Assembly: GCF_014633365.1 (NCBI RefSeq)
Contig: NC_068339.1
Span: forward strand, 14,965,925 to 15,029,924
Length of the DNA stretch: 64,000 nt
Origin: Diospyros lotus
Taxonomy: Eukaryota; Streptophyta; Magnoliopsida; Ericales; Ebenaceae
Direction: 5' to 3'
Part shown: positions 1 through 12,282 of the stretch, piece by piece
Layout of the letters: each line of letters begins with the position of its first letter
Numbering within the stretch: the first letter of the stretch is position 1
Notes under the pieces: generated by a model
Seen by the model: only the letters and a program-made list of their open reading frames with translations
Told to the model about the DNA's origin: nothing
Databases searched by the model: none
Program-made: the position numbers and the translations under genes

Positions 1-485
1 CCACCGCCTCCTTGACAAAACGACGTCGTTTTGACGTCAAGGGCTGAATTAAATCAGCCAAAATTCCTTAGCCTCGCGCGCCTGCCCGAGGATTCAATCC
101 CGCGTCCGCAGCCTGGTCGCCCTCGCGCGCGAACCGCCCGCGCCCACGCTCGCATCTAATCTATATATGACTTAGGTTATATTTTATGTGATTTTTGCCC
201 TTTTTCGCGATTCACGCCAGCACCCCACAACTTCAATTAATCACACAATCACCCCCTATAATAATTACAGAAATGCCTGAACTTTCTAAAAATCACACAA
301 ATTAATTTATTTTAATTTTTTTCTCTTTCCAAAAATTCCTAAATAACAAAATTAATTATCTTAATTTCTTATTTCCATAAAGTCATATAATTAAATTTTT
401 ATTTAACCACAACCAATTATTTTACTATTTCTTTTAATTTAAATTACCTCAAAAATTAAATTAATTAATATTTACGGGCGTTACA
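1..485 (-). mobile_element. Partial LTR (5' part) of a gypsy-type retrotransposon, cut by the window edge
   Basis: Read on the minus strand this begins TGTAACGCCCGTAAATATT at 485 and runs out of the window at 1. An LTR starting TGTAAC, AT-rich first and GC-rich further in, is typical of long Ty3/gypsy LTRs. An 18-bp perfect palindrome, CAAAACGACGTCGTTTTG, lies at 16-33. The target duplication cannot be checked because the other end is outside the window. Superfamily is inferred from LTR character only. Confidence 0.5.
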
Positions 486-980
486 GAAGGGGCTACATCG
501 AGGTGAGTAAAATTTCCTAGAAAATTTCAGAACATCAGTAAAATTATTTTATGAATTTTTATAGAGAAATATTTGAAAAAATATTTGAGAAATATTTAGT
601 TTGGATTTACCTAGAAAAAAGGGACAAAATTAGAGAAAAATTATGAGAAATTTAGAAAACATAGAATATTGAAGTTCTAAATTAAATGTAATAACCAGGG
701 ATCATTGATGCATTAAGATTTGGTCAAGAATGGGATTTCAGGTCTCGACACGTCTATCGAGGTCAATGAGCATTTCGAGATTAGGGCACACAAGTCGAGA
801 AAACCTGAGAAGCTAAGTCAAAGGTATGTTAAGGTTCTGAATTGAGTACATTAGAAGCCTAATACGAGAATTAAGATATTCTGAGATAAATTTGAGGTGA
901 GTAGTCATACCAAACTAAATGCAGTTTTCATGCAAATGGTTATGACTTGAGAGTGATTTATACTGATAGTGGTCTATATT
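486..980. other. Non-coding sequence, possibly older LTR remnant
   Basis: No gene is visible. The stretch around 500-620 (a GAGGTGAGTAAAATTT-like run, then repeated AAATATTTGA) has the texture of a gypsy LTR interior, but I could not find its ends. It separates the edge LTR from the duplicated flank A. Confidence 0.25.
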
Positions 981-2950
981 GTTAATTGCAACAGTTTAAG
1001 GAGTTAATTGTGGCTATTGAAAAAATTAAAAAATCATTCTAAATTTGTGAACACGATAAAAATTAACTATTTTTTTAGTAATTTACCCAATAGAAAAATT
1101 GTGAAATTAATTCCTTTTACAATAGAGTTTTGTCAATCTCTGTCTGGAGCAAAAGGCAAGCGTGAATTTTGTGTTATAGGTTCATTAATTATATTAAATC
1201 AACCCTCCATGTTTCACATGGTTCTGAGATTATGATCTTGATTCCAAGATGCATCTGTTATTTACTTGTTTATGGAGTTTTAACTCCCCTTTTTTATTCT
1301 TGTCCATAAGCATGACATGACTTTGTGCTGTAGGCTCATTTTGATGTGGAATCTGCTATCTTAACTGGGCAGTTAGTTGGGCCACTGGAAGTGGCATGTG
1401 TTTGTAACTATGGATACTTGAATTTGTTGTTAATAAATGTAAAGTTTAACAAGTAAAAAAATAATAATCATCATCATACTGAAAACTAATAGTTGATGCC
1501 TTAAATGTGCTATTCCAATTGCATATTTTGTTTTTTTTTCATTGCTACAGTATATTATAAGAGAATTATAGCTATAACTTGCTGAGCAACAAATAAATAA
1601 TTTGGTAATATTATAATACAGTTATAATTTGGGAAAATTAGTTTTGAGTTGTTTTCTTGTGATTATATGTACCTGATTTTTCCTCTGTAGGATTGGTTCA
1701 GTATAACCATGCTTTGGAGAGGTTCCCATCCTCACAAAAGAAATAGTCTTACAATGATCTTTTGGGTATTGATTTGTTGGAATTTCTTTTAATGTTAGTA
1801 ACATTTTTTAAGACAACTTTCACTGAAAACTTTTAAGCTAAATTCCCTGCCTGAGTTATTATCTCTTTGACATGTTGATTGTGGGCTATTCTATAAAGGT
1901 AAAAAATATCAAGTTACATGTCTAGTAACTGCTTTCGATCATTATAACTTCGATGACCTATGGTCATGGACCAAGCAAGTTTGTATCTTGTTGAACTAAT
2001 CTTGGTGAAATCTTTTCTGGGACATTTGAAATGGAATTATCATTTTTATCCTTTTCTTGTGGCAAGGTGTTAAGGAAAGGGTTGAGTAGTTCGAGACACC
2101 TTTGACTATCCTTTTTTCCGATAAGGTGAAGGCATTGGATAATCCGTATTTAACCTGAAGCCTGCAGTCACTTTATGTTTGCTACTCTGTTTTACTTTGT
2201 TTACTATTAACCCAATAACATATGTATTTGGGGGCATAAAAAAAGTGCCTTCTTGCCAGTAAAACAAATTGCATACTTCTCCATTTTTCTTTAAAAGGTA
2301 TAAGCTAGGACTTATAATAATGATTTGCATCTAACATGGTGCTAATATCTTTTGTTTCTAGCAAAGAGGGTGCATGGTGTTGTAACTGTTGTTTCTATCA
2401 TAAAATGTTTTAAGAAATTGAAAATTTGTGAAATTGATTCCTTGGAACAACGGAATTTTGTCAATTTATGCCGTTCATAGTATAGCCATTCATCAAGTCT
2501 CCCTGATATGCTAAATCAAACCATCAGATTTCACATGATTCTTAGGTTACAATCTCCATTCCAGGTTGAATCTGTGATCTGCTTGCTGATTTTGGAGAAG
2601 ATTTGTTGACAATGGCAGGGAAAATGAAGGCGGCAGGCTCAGTTTTGCAAGACCACAATAATATTGAAAATGCTTGTATGGGTAGCTTTTTTGTATGTTG
2701 GCTGGCTGTTTAAAAAAACTTGAAGTTTAGCCTGTAATGGTTGAAGATGTCGGTCAGTTCTGTATTGATCTTTTGAAGAATGTTACAGTGACGTTATGTG
2801 AATCAACTTTATGATTGCCTTTTTGTTCTTTCTTTGCACCATTTGATGAGAAGTTCCAAATACTCCATTTGGTATGCCGTATGCGCAAATTTGTATTGGG
2901 TGTCTAATCTTGTGATGTTCTAGATTAACTGATAAGGTATAACCTATAAA
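980..2950 (+). repeat. Duplicated F-box 3'-flank segment, copy A (decayed)
   Basis: Blocks here match the region downstream of both F-box genes. 1200-1340 matches 24190-24340 (shared TTTCACATG, ATGATCTTGATTCCA and ATGCATCTGTTATTTAC). 1850-1990 matches 24880-25150. 2150-2330 matches 35680-35800 and 41400-41430 (shared AAGCCTGCAGTCACTT). An internal sub-repeat recurs at about 1090-1260 and 2415-2590. No F-box coding sequence lies with it, so its gene is lost or was displaced by the LTR at the window edge. Short reading frames here are not conserved between copies. Confidence 0.6.
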
Positions 2951-3346
2951 TAATACCATTCTCTATTAGACGGTACCGGTTTAATTTCAGTACTTTGAGG
3001 CCTATATATCATTCTTGTTGAGATAATATTTATTAAAATGAGTAAGATAAGAATATATCAAGATAATTTATCTGTAAGATCTAAGATTAAGATAATTTAT
3101 TTGAATGAAGGGAGAGATAAATTTATTTGAAAAGTTCAAAATAAGAAGTCATATGATTTTTTTCAGATAAATTTAACAAATACAATAAAAAATATTTGTG
3201 TTTGAAATGATTTTCATATTTCACTTTTTTTTACCTATATCTTGGTTAACAAAAATTACCTCGTCAGCTGATATCAAGGGTACCAACCAACACTCACTAG
3301 TATTGGCATATTAGATGGTATTATTCTCCTACTTTGTATTTTTTTT
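2950..3346. other. AT-rich intergenic sequence
   Basis: I see no gene. The part from about 3010 is rich in AGATAA/TTATCT-type words and may be a worn MITE, but no terminal repeats were found. Confidence 0.3.
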
Positions 3347-3772
3347 AGGGCAAATAACAAAAAAAACTCAAATAATTTCGCGAATTTGTAAATTTATCCA
3401 AAAATTTTAATTTTGATAATCTTATCTCAACTGGATATAATTTTTTCCAACACTTGAAAATAATTTAGGATGCATGTGTCATTGTTAATGCGGCACGTCA
3501 CCTATCATAAAAAAACTATGAGTAAGTCACATGTACACATATGAAAAAAATAAAAAATAAAATTGTACATGTAGTGAGTTCTACTCTTATATATATTTGT
3601 TTATAATAGGTGATTTGGCACGTTAGCAATGACACGTGCCTTCCAAATTAATTTCAAGTGTCTGATAAAATTATACATAATTGAGTCAATTGGGATATAA
3701 TTGTCAAAATTAAAACCTTAGATAAATTTGTAAATTTGTGAAAACGTTTGAGTTTTTTTTACTATTTGTCCT
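3347..3772. mobile_element. Foldback (long terminal inverted repeat) MITE
   Basis: The left arm starts AGGGCAAATAACAAAAAAAA at 3347. The reverse complement of the right end, finishing at 3772, reads AGGACAAATAGTAAAAAAAA. The two arms stay alignable for about 190 bp each, sharing for example AAATTTATC, TTTTAATTTTGA, ACACTTGAAA and TGTCATTG, around a short centre near 3550-3590. There is no coding capacity. Both flanks are poly-T, so the target duplication is ambiguous. Superfamily is unassigned; a Mutator-like origin is possible. Confidence 0.75.
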
Positions 3773-4104
3773 TTTTTTATTCTCAAAACATAAAAAATAA
3801 AAAAATTGTATTTGTTAAATGAATGTTCCCTATAATTTTGATTCTTGATTTTCATTAGCAGTAAATTAATTTTATTAACAGTCATTTTCAATTCTAGTTA
3901 TATGAGAAAGTTTTTAAATGACAAGATTTTTGTTTGGTGAAGCAAATGATCTCTTATAAAATTAAATTATTTTACATTTCCTTAATGTTACTCTTTATAA
4001 TACATATTATCAATTTATATGCATTATGTATTTTGATAAATAAATCTTTATTGGCTCTACCTTCTATTTTTTATTTTTATGAAGAGAATTAATCATTTTA
4101 TAAA

Positions 4105-4410
4105 AGGTAGCAATAACATGATGGAGGCAGCCAATCAATGTAGATTTATCCGAAATCTAATTCAAATCAAATATAACACCTATGAGTACATAAGAAATGT
4201 ATTGAATCGATTCGATCGCAACTTCGAATATGAAATTCAGAGGAATCAAATAAGAAAACATACTCTAAATTATATAATTGCAATGAAGTATACAATCAAC
4301 CAACCTTTATTGAAAAAGAATTGGAATAAATTGTTTGATCTTCTTATTTTTATTTCTTGAACTGAGAGATCTATGAATCGAGATTCTGATGCATATATAT
4401 ACAAATGGTC
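4105..4410 (+). pseudogene. ycf2: Nuclear plastid DNA (NUPT): fragment of chloroplast ycf2, left part
   Basis: The translation contains [40 protein letters not shown] and MKYTINQ in order, followed past a stop by TERSMNRDSDAY. These correspond in order to an internal stretch of plastid Ycf2, recognised from memory. Relative to Ycf2 there is a short deletion after the VLNRF block, many substitutions, and a stop at about 4358-4360. An open frame starting at 4079 is accidental. The fragment stops abruptly at a solo LTR and resumes after it, so plastid DNA entered the nucleus before the LTR inserted. Not functional. Confidence 0.85.
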
Positions 4411-5258
4411 TGTTGCGGAAGAACACTTATCAAAACAGAGAGTTAGTATAGATAATAAACAAAACCAAAGGATCAGAAAACCAAGAACACAAAAGAGTAA
4501 AAGTAGAACTCCCTGATAGGCGATTCAAGGCTCAGATCTAAGTCTGTACAGATCATACCACTTAGGTAACACCAAATGAATAAGGCCACCAAACCATAGA
4601 AAAGCCCCAAAATCCCAAGGACCAAAACCCTCAAGTGCTCGAAACCCTCTTACCGATTTACAGATCTCACCCAGAAAATCACCCAAAGGTTATTCACCAA
4701 AGCGATCCACCAAGGAACAGAAAGCACCACTCACAAAGAAAATGGAAGCAAGAATAGTAGGTCGAGAGCTTATCTTAGACAGATCTTCCGAATCAAATAA
4801 TAGAGACTACCCATTGATCGACTAAGGGATCCCCAAGAAAAGGAAAAACCACCACCATGGAAAGGGAGATTGGGTTGAAAAATGAAGAATAGACTCACGA
4901 AGATCAGCCATCAAAGGAAACTATCGGGAGAGCAGAGAGAGAGAGAAAGAGAAAGAGAATCGACCGTCAATAAAGACAACAAGAAAAGGGAATGAGTTCT
5001 TTTATATGACAATGCTAGGGCAAGGCAAGACGGCTATTGGGCTTGGGCTTGGGTTTCCTTAAGCCTTGAGCAAATGGGCTCAGCTCATTTCTCTTCCAAA
5101 GGCTTAATAAAAGGGTTATGGCCCAACTTCTTTAATGAGCTACCAATGGGTGGTACTTTTGGACTATACTTCAATGACGGACCGAAGCTTATGAAGATAA
5201 ACTCGAACCCTCGTCATAGCATTGGTCCTCATTGGGAAACAAAAAAAAAGAAACAACA
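4411..5258 (-). mobile_element. Solo LTR inserted in the ycf2 fragment
   Basis: Bounded by TGTTGCGG at 4411 and AACAACA at 5258, so it has TG...CA ends. The flanks are TGGTC (4406-4410) and TAGTC (5259-5263), a 5-bp target duplication with one mismatch. Removing the element restores the plastid reading ...AAATGG|TCCAATGGGAGC. A TATATAAAA-type box reads on the minus strand near 5010, followed by a pyrimidine-rich stretch, which suggests minus orientation. No internal domain remains, as expected after LTR-LTR recombination. The Ty1/copia assignment is inference. Confidence 0.8.
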
Positions 5259-5412
5259 TAGTCCAATGGGAGCAAGAATTTTGAATAACATTTGAAAGAT
5301 TTTGTTTCTAAGTAAAAAAAAACTATTTTCAGGTAGTGTTCGATCAATTACGTACTAATTAATATTCTATTGATTGGTATGAAGTCATTGGCAAAAAAGA
5401 TTTATTTAAGCC
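5259..5412 (+). pseudogene. ycf2: NUPT ycf2 fragment, right part
   Basis: Continues the plastid sequence after the solo LTR: TCCAATGGGAGCAAGAATTT, then CAGGTAGTGTTCGATCA near 5330 and GACAAAAAAGAT-like sequence near 5395. This corresponds to the Ycf2 segment with SNGSKNF, VVFDRLR and DKKDL. Frame breaks are present. Similarity fades at about 5412. Confidence 0.8.
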
Positions 5413-6952
5413 ATATCAATAATAAATTTGGAATTTGATCCAAACTATAATGAATGAACACTTGAAAAACTTGTTATATGTCTCATGCGAATAATTAGAT
5501 TTTTTATTTTTTTATTAAAAACGTGATTTTTCTTTTGCTTCATTTTCCTAATCCTTAGCTTTTATCTTTATACTTTCTCACTTTTTGAGCATTCCATTAA
5601 TTCTATTTAGGTTGAACGGAAAATTGTCTTAAAATAATTACAAGGTGTAAATGTATCATTCAAATAATTTGATTGATATTTATTTCAACGTGTCTCATAT
5701 TATAATTATTATTAAAATATATCTTAATCTTAATATATACAAAAAAAAGGTAGTCATTAGGAAAAAGTCAACAATTTTTTCCTCCAAAAACGTCATTCAC
5801 ATATACACATTAGAAATTTATTACAGTAATTTAATTCTCCAACTCTAGCTCATGAGAAAACAGATTTTCAATGTATAAAAATACAGCAAAAATGGATAAT
5901 GAGTAATCAAAATTTTAATAAAAATTAATGTACCGACCGGATGTGTTTTCCCATATTTTCTTTTCTATTATTCTCGATAAAAAGAAAAATTTTAAGAATT
6001 GATAATTACAAAAAAAAATACACATTTTAAGATGTGTATTAAAATGCAAGAGTTTTCCAATAATAGATTTTACATTATATATTATATATTTATATTATAT
6101 TTTATAATATTATTATATTATTTTAATATAATAATATTTGGCTCCTGATGATTATTATTTGTTACATTCATTATTACTATTATAATATAAAAACATCATC
6201 CATATATACACATTAGGAATTTATTAAGGCAATTTAATTCTCCAATTCTAGCTCTTGAGAAGTCAGATTTCTAATGTATAAAAATGCAGCGGAAATGGAT
6301 AACGAGTAATCAAAATTCCAATAAAAATTAATGTACCGATCAAATGTGTTTTTCCATATTTTATCTATTTTTTCAGTGAAAAGAATAATATTAAGAATTG
6401 ACAATTCAAAAAAAAAAAATACACATTTTAAGATGTGTATTAAAATGCAAGAGTTTTCCAAGGGAGAATAATAATGCAGTTGTACTATGATAATGAATTT
6501 AATTTTTTATAGTTTTTTTTTGGTTTCCCATAATAATGAATTTAAATAAGTTGCAGCTTCAAAAAAATATAACATAAAAGCACAACAATAGTAAGCAATA
6601 ATGCAAGAGTTTTCCAATAGTGGAATTAATTTTCCCACCTTTTTTTTATGTTTCCCATAATGAATTTAAATAAGTTGCAAATTCAAAAAAAAAATCAATA
6701 CACAAAAAACTATGAGAATAATGCAGTAGTCTTATGATAATGGATTTAATTTCCCATGGTATTTTTTAGTTTCCTCATAATGGATTTAAATAAGTTGTAG
6801 TTTCAAAAAAAAAAAAATAACATCATCGATACGCGAAAATTTGTAGGCAAGATAACAGAGGAAAACACATTTCTGTGATATTATCAAAGGATATGATTTA
6901 TTGATAAATAAAATAAATCTGATGTTATGATTGCAATAGTTTAGAAAGTTTA
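5413..6952. repeat. AT-rich intergenic block with a 270-bp direct repeat
   Basis: About 5790-6060 is repeated at about 6190-6460: both hold TATACACATTAG, AATTTAATTCTCCAA, AATGTATAAAAAT and AATTAATGTACCGA. Each copy ends in the same small hairpin, TACACAT...ATGTGTA, followed by AAATGCAAGAGTTTTCCAA. Between them, 6065-6186 is an AT-rich segment that recurs at 12455-12590 (shared AATATTTGGCTC). TTCCCATAATG...AATTTAAATAAGTTG is also repeated several times between 6520 and 6800. No gene is visible. Confidence 0.6.
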
Positions 6953-7255
6953 CTAGTGCATCACCCATGCGATGCACAGAAATCGCAAGAAAAAAATAAT
7001 CGTTAAAGCGAAAGTTGTATAATTCAGTAGTTATAATAAATGGACATCATAATGAAAAAAAGTAAAAAATAAACAAAATAATCGTATTGCAATCATGAGA
7101 AATGAACAAACATACAAATCGACAAGGAGAACCCTATTGGCAGAACACCTTTCATGGTTTTTTAATGTATTTGATAATTCACGACCCAACTTCAGCGATG
7201 TAGTAACCTTATCGTTAGATGAAGAGACCTAGAATATAATGCCATTCATTAGTAC

Positions 7256-10200
7256 TTACATCATACATATTAGGAACCCCAAATTTATTTTACAAATATA
7301 GATAATAAATTCTAAAAATTGATGAAGCACATTTTCCTTCTCGATTTTGATCTTTTCAGTCTTTGAATAACGATCAGACTCTTGCTATTGAGAAATGTGG
7401 GCATCACACATTAGAACATGTTTTAGGACATAGTAATTCTTAACACATTGCAAACCTTAAACACTATACTAACCTGACTTGCTTCTAGCATACTTGCGCA
7501 CTTAGAGATCAAATTAAGGTTTGTTAAGCTCAAGGGTAAGTAAATATGATTTTGATGATAACAAAAATATTTTTATGATATAAATATATTTTTTATTCAT
7601 GTAAAATATAAATTTATTTTGAATTAAATGTGGATTGTCTTTAGATATGTTTCCTTATTTTGATTATTTATGTTTCAAAAGTTTATGTTTAAATTTTTAT
7701 ATCTTGATAAGTGCATTTCTTACTCATGCATAAAGTAATTAATTTGAATTAAAGAATAATTGTTTTGAGACATGTTTTTTCCTACTCATGTAAAAAATAA
7801 ATTTATTTTAAATTAAAGAAAAATTATTTTTAGACATGTTTTCTTGTTTTAATCATTTATGTTTTAAAAGCTTATATTTGAATTTTTAAATCTTGAATTA
7901 AATGAGAACTGTTTTTAGACATGTTTTCTATACAAAAAGTAAATTTATTTTCAATTAAAGGAGAATTGCTTTTTAGATATATTTTTTTGTTTTAATCATT
8001 TATATCTCAAAAGCTTATATTTGAATTTTTAAATATTGATTTCTCATGCAAAAAGTAAATTTATTTTAAATTAAAGGTGATACATGTTTTCTTATTGTTT
8101 AAGAAAGTCTAAACATTTTTTAAATTTCAAATTTCATATTAATCTTTTCTTTAATGACTAGTGTGTTTGGAAGATGTATATATATATAAGGTAAGTATGG
8201 AGGCTCAAAATAGAACAAACTTGATAAAACATTCAAACAAGATTAAGAAGATTCGAAGTGCTGGAAATGTGCTGACTGGTGGAATTTTCAATCGTTGGAG
8301 ACTTGTTTATAATTGCCTCTAGTTGTAGGTTTGTTATTTTTACTCACTTGTTATGTGAGGAGATTGTATTTGCTAGTAGTGTGCTAATGGTTCTTGCTTA
8401 GACAAGGGATTGTATGTTGGTTTTAGCTCTAATTAAAAGCTAGTATTGATTCTAACTCCAATTAAAAGTTAATGTTAATTCTCGCTAGTGGAATCTCAAC
8501 CTAAGTTTTGAAAGAAATGATTAGACTCTTTAGAGTCAAACCTCTATAAATTTCTCTTATTGCTTGTGGTTGTGTGATTTTATTGTTATTAATCTTACTG
8601 CAATCATCACATATTAAGATCACAAATTTAAGAGTTTTCAAAAGAGTTAAAATTATTAATTTCTTTGAAAAATCCAATTCACCCCCTTTTGAGTATTTTT
8701 CTAGGCAACAAGGTTAACTGTCAACTTCATCACACTAAAAGCTTCACTACGTTTGCAAATATTCTTAGCTCGAACTTGAATCCTAAACAAAATTTCTTTC
8801 TCTTTCAATGACTCAAACTTAACTAGGATACCTTTTTCATTCCCTTACTGAAACAATAAAGGAACGTTGTTTTAATGAAAAAAAATCAAGCACATGTTTG
8901 GGGAAAAAAAATTATACACATTTACCAATACCTTACACAACTCATCCTTTACATTGGCCACAATTTTTTCAAACAATTCCACACACTCACGATCCCATAC
9001 CAAGAAGGGTGCATTGCTACTACAGTCAACAACCCTTAGTTGGAACTTGAACCTAGCATAAAATTCAATTAAACGCAAGGCACATTTGTTAGTACTTCAT
9101 TCATCATGGTAAAAAAAAACTTGAAACATGACAATTGAATGTAGATGATCTTTCATAACCCGTCTTATAGTAGTAGTCACAACACTCATAGTAGAACTTT
9201 TTCCCAATAGAGTTAACTTTCTTAGGACATTTTTTGCAAGATAAGTAGCACTATTCTTGATTGGTCTCAACAGGCAAGTACCCAAAAACTTCCAAGCTAG
9301 GAAATAAAAAATATATATATTTAAAAATTTTGAGAAGGGAAAGAAATCAGTACACAAATTAAGCTATCAAAGACAAGGCAATATAAATCCAACATAGGCT
9401 ACCTCCCTAGTCTCAGTAAGTTGATTAATTATTTTTATGACTCCATTCTCACTAGCAAACTTATCAGTAATAGTGTAGACTGACGATGAAGATAAATGAC
9501 TAATTCTTTGGGAGCTACCATCCTTATCAATAATCAATCTTACGTCTATTTAAAAAAAAACAAAATATTAATTATCCACTTAGCCTTAATCATTTCTTTT
9601 ATTTTCATACCAAAAAAAAAATATTTGTCATTAAAGAAGTCTTTTATAATGGAAACATAATATACCCTTTACGAAACTCATTGATCTCATCAATCGGCAC
9701 ATTCACCACCACCTTAGTTATGTGAAAGGTATTGCAAACCCTCATAATCTCTGCAATAAAAAATGTGATTTAAACATGCACTTGAAAATCATAAAAAAAT
9801 CAAATCAACAAAAATAACTTGTACATATAAAAGTATAAAGACCATTATATTTTTTCACACTACATAGCTGCATATTAAGCACAACTGACTCTCCATTGGC
9901 AATATCCAAATGGAAACTTATCTCACATGCGTAGTCACCCCATAAGGTACATGATAGTCGATTCCTCCTATAAGATAAAATTAACTTAGATCAAGGAACA
10001 AAAAATACCAGGAAAAAAATAATTATATCGACCAGAACAAAACAATCAGACGTAAATCTAACTCGGCATTCTGAACCACAATGTCAATAAATTAGTCTTT
10101 TGTCCAGATATTTCCTTAGTCTTAAGGTTCTCCTTGGCAATGACTTCACTAATTAGGTCTGGTAACAAAAAAAAAAATGTATCATCAATAATTAAACGAA

Positions 10201-11612
10201 TTATCACACATAAAATAGATTAAGATGATTCCCTATAGTAAAATAACCGTTGAAGCCTACCAAATAACTCGGTATTGTTTTTTTCAGTCAATGCAATGAT
10301 TTCGTTAAAAGGCTTAAACATGTATATCTAATTAAGAAATTTGTCATCAAAAAATTCAGCAACTTGTGTATTATTTTGGAAAAAGATTATGTATTTGTGA
10401 GTTGTTGTCTTGAACAACATTTTGTTTGAGGCAATAACGAAGCTGCGCACAACATATAGATTTCCTTCCTTGAGCAATGGCTTAAAAGTTCGAATCAACA
10501 CTTGCCTAATAGTGGCGTGAACCCTCTTACCCTACAAAAAAATCATAGATTAAGGAATTTTACGAATAATAGAAATATTAATTAACAAATGAAAAGATAA
10601 ACAATAACTTCAAATCTAACTAAACCATTTAAAAAATTTAAAAGAAAATCCCAACGAAAACAGGCAAAAACAAAAAGTGTACTGAATATTAAATAAAAAA
10701 AATAGAAAAAATTAATGAACAACTTAAAGCACACATCTTAAACCCGAAAGAGCGTCCGAATAGGAGGGCTTAAAATTAACTTACAAAATCCATAGAATTA
10801 AATAAAACAATAGTAACAAATATGTATCAAAAGAAACAACATTAATCTCTAGAAACTAAATAAAGTAAAAAAGAAAAAACACCATCGAACAACTAAAACC
10901 ACAGAATCCATACCTAAAGGAACGTTAGAAAACAGTAAATAAATAATACTAATCTATATTAAATAAAGACTAAACAACAGAATTCATAAAAATTAAAGAA
11001 AATATTCTGTAAAGTAAAAAATTAAAGAAAATATTCTGCATCAAAGTAAACAATTTTTGAAAAAATTACAGAAAATATTCTGTAATACAAAAAACAACAC
11101 TAATCCACACAAAATAAATAAAAAAAATTACAGAAACAATTAAGAGCGCACATATAAAACACGAAAATATTTAAAAGGGAAAAAAAAACTAAAATAACAT
11201 GCATTCAAATAACAAAAACACAGAAAATATAAAAATTGGACGATAATAGAAAATTAAAATAATAAAAGAAAGCTTAAAATAATGAAAGAAAGCAAACAAC
11301 ACTAATGTACACAAAACAATTTTTAAAAAAAATCGACTAGTTAAAAGCACATAACTCAATACCAAAACCATGTAAATCTAAATTAACATGTAATACAATA
11401 AGAAATGCATAAAAAAAATACAAAAGTTACAAAAAAAAAGAAAAAGAGAAACAATAACCAACCTCTTTATCCTGAAATATGTATTCAAGAGTAGACGTCT
11501 CTTCCAGATTTTCACGTGTAATTGTCTCATGCACGCGTACCACATGAACCCTTAAGGTCCAATTTTTTTTAATTGCGTTCACATCCCTCACTTGACTAAA
11601 TAGTGGTGCCAT
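7256..11612 (-). pseudogene. RPA70-like (replication protein A large-subunit-like) gene, disrupted
   Basis: RPA70 family proteins bind single-stranded DNA through OB folds. Exon 1 (11612-11463) encodes 50 residues, MAPLFSQVRDV...QDKE. Exon 2 (10531-10261) begins GKRVHATIRQVLIRTFKPL, the first OB fold. Exon 3 (about 10158-10087) carries DLISEVIAKE. Later pieces give RNRLSCTLWGDY (about 9970), SSQRISHLSSSSVYTI (about 9500), CYLSCKKCPKKVNSIGKKF (about 9200) and LRVVDCSSNAPFLVWDREC (about 9000), the C-terminal domain. The tail FRIQVRAKN...SEAFSV (about 8760) runs into a solo LTR and resumes at about 7516 with ISKCASMLEASQ and a last exon, ESDRYSKTEKIKIEKEN. Defects: an in-frame stop at 10328-10330, a frameshift before DIVVQNAE, and the solo LTR. 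Exon ends after exon 2 are approximate. Confidence 0.75.
7522..8710 (+). mobile_element. Solo LTR (Ty1/copia type) inside the minus-strand RPA70-like gene
   Basis: Starts TGTTAAGCTCAAGG at 7522 and ends GGCAACA at 8710. Both flanks carry AGGTT (7517-7521 and 8711-8715), a perfect 5-bp target duplication. The end, with CCAATTCACCCCC, is typical of copia LTRs. From about 7580 to 8100 it holds roughly four degenerate tandem units of about 130-160 bp (repeated AAATTTATTTT, AATTAAA, TAGACATGTTTTC, AAAGCTTATATTTGAA). No internal coding region remains. Confidence 0.85.
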
Positions 11613-12231
11613 GTTATATTTGAAGACCAAATTGGAAAAAAAATTAAAAATCAATATAAGAAAAACATTCGTAGCAACTATTCCAGATTGCAACACTATA
11701 AACAAGATAAAGATATTACATAATTACAAATACATATGGTCACAAACCTGGACGAAAAAGTATGCAAATGAACAAACTCAGAACTTTCTCCTGTAACTCT
11801 ACTGAAATGAGTCAAAGCAAATGTGTGAAGTGATAAAAGTGGGCTTAAATTGTGTTTTCAACCAATTAGATACAATACAACACACAATCCAACACACAGT
11901 TCACAAGAAAATTTTGACATTCAAAGTGGCGGTAGATGAATGGGTTGATTATTCATATATGACTTGGCATATCCCTTCTGGCAATTAATTATCACATTCA
12001 AAACAGATTAATTTTTTTTGAAAGCAACAAAAAAAAAAGTTAAAAAATAATATTAACTGGAAAACTTAATGTTAGGATGACTTCCAAAGAATTAATCAGT
12101 TACACAAAATTTTTTCACATTGACAAATCAGAAACACAGTTAAAACTAATTGGTTGAAAACCAGGAACACATTTAAACTAAAAAAATGTGAGAAAAACTG
12201 CTAACCTTCTTGGTTAGACTGACCCAGTTTA

Positions 12232-12282
<51 letters not shown>

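Larger units (their letters stand above)
6953..12254 (-). mobile_element. Helitron-like element (minus strand), 3' end at 6953; 5' end uncertain
   Basis: On the minus strand the putative 3' terminus ends in CTAG (6953-6956) followed by T. About 12 bases upstream is a GC-rich imperfect hairpin, TGTGCATCGCATGGG. This is the Helitron 3' signature. It lies downstream of an RPA70-like gene in the same orientation; plant Helitrons often carry such genes. A possible 5' end, TCTATATATAT...TTAAACTGGG, starts near 12254 inside a TA/GA microsatellite, so it is not secure. No Rep-helicase is seen; the element would be non-autonomous or a remnant. Confidence 0.4.

Noticed and set aside
4079..4104. Start of the ycf2-like frame at 4079 as a real gene start
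   Set aside because: Similarity to ycf2 begins only at about 4105 and the fragment is internal to ycf2; the ATG is accidental.
5222..5227. TTGGTC at 5222 as the right target duplication of the 4411 LTR
   Set aside because: It leaves a spare base and ignores that ycf2 similarity resumes at 5259; the AACAACA end with TAGTC fits better.
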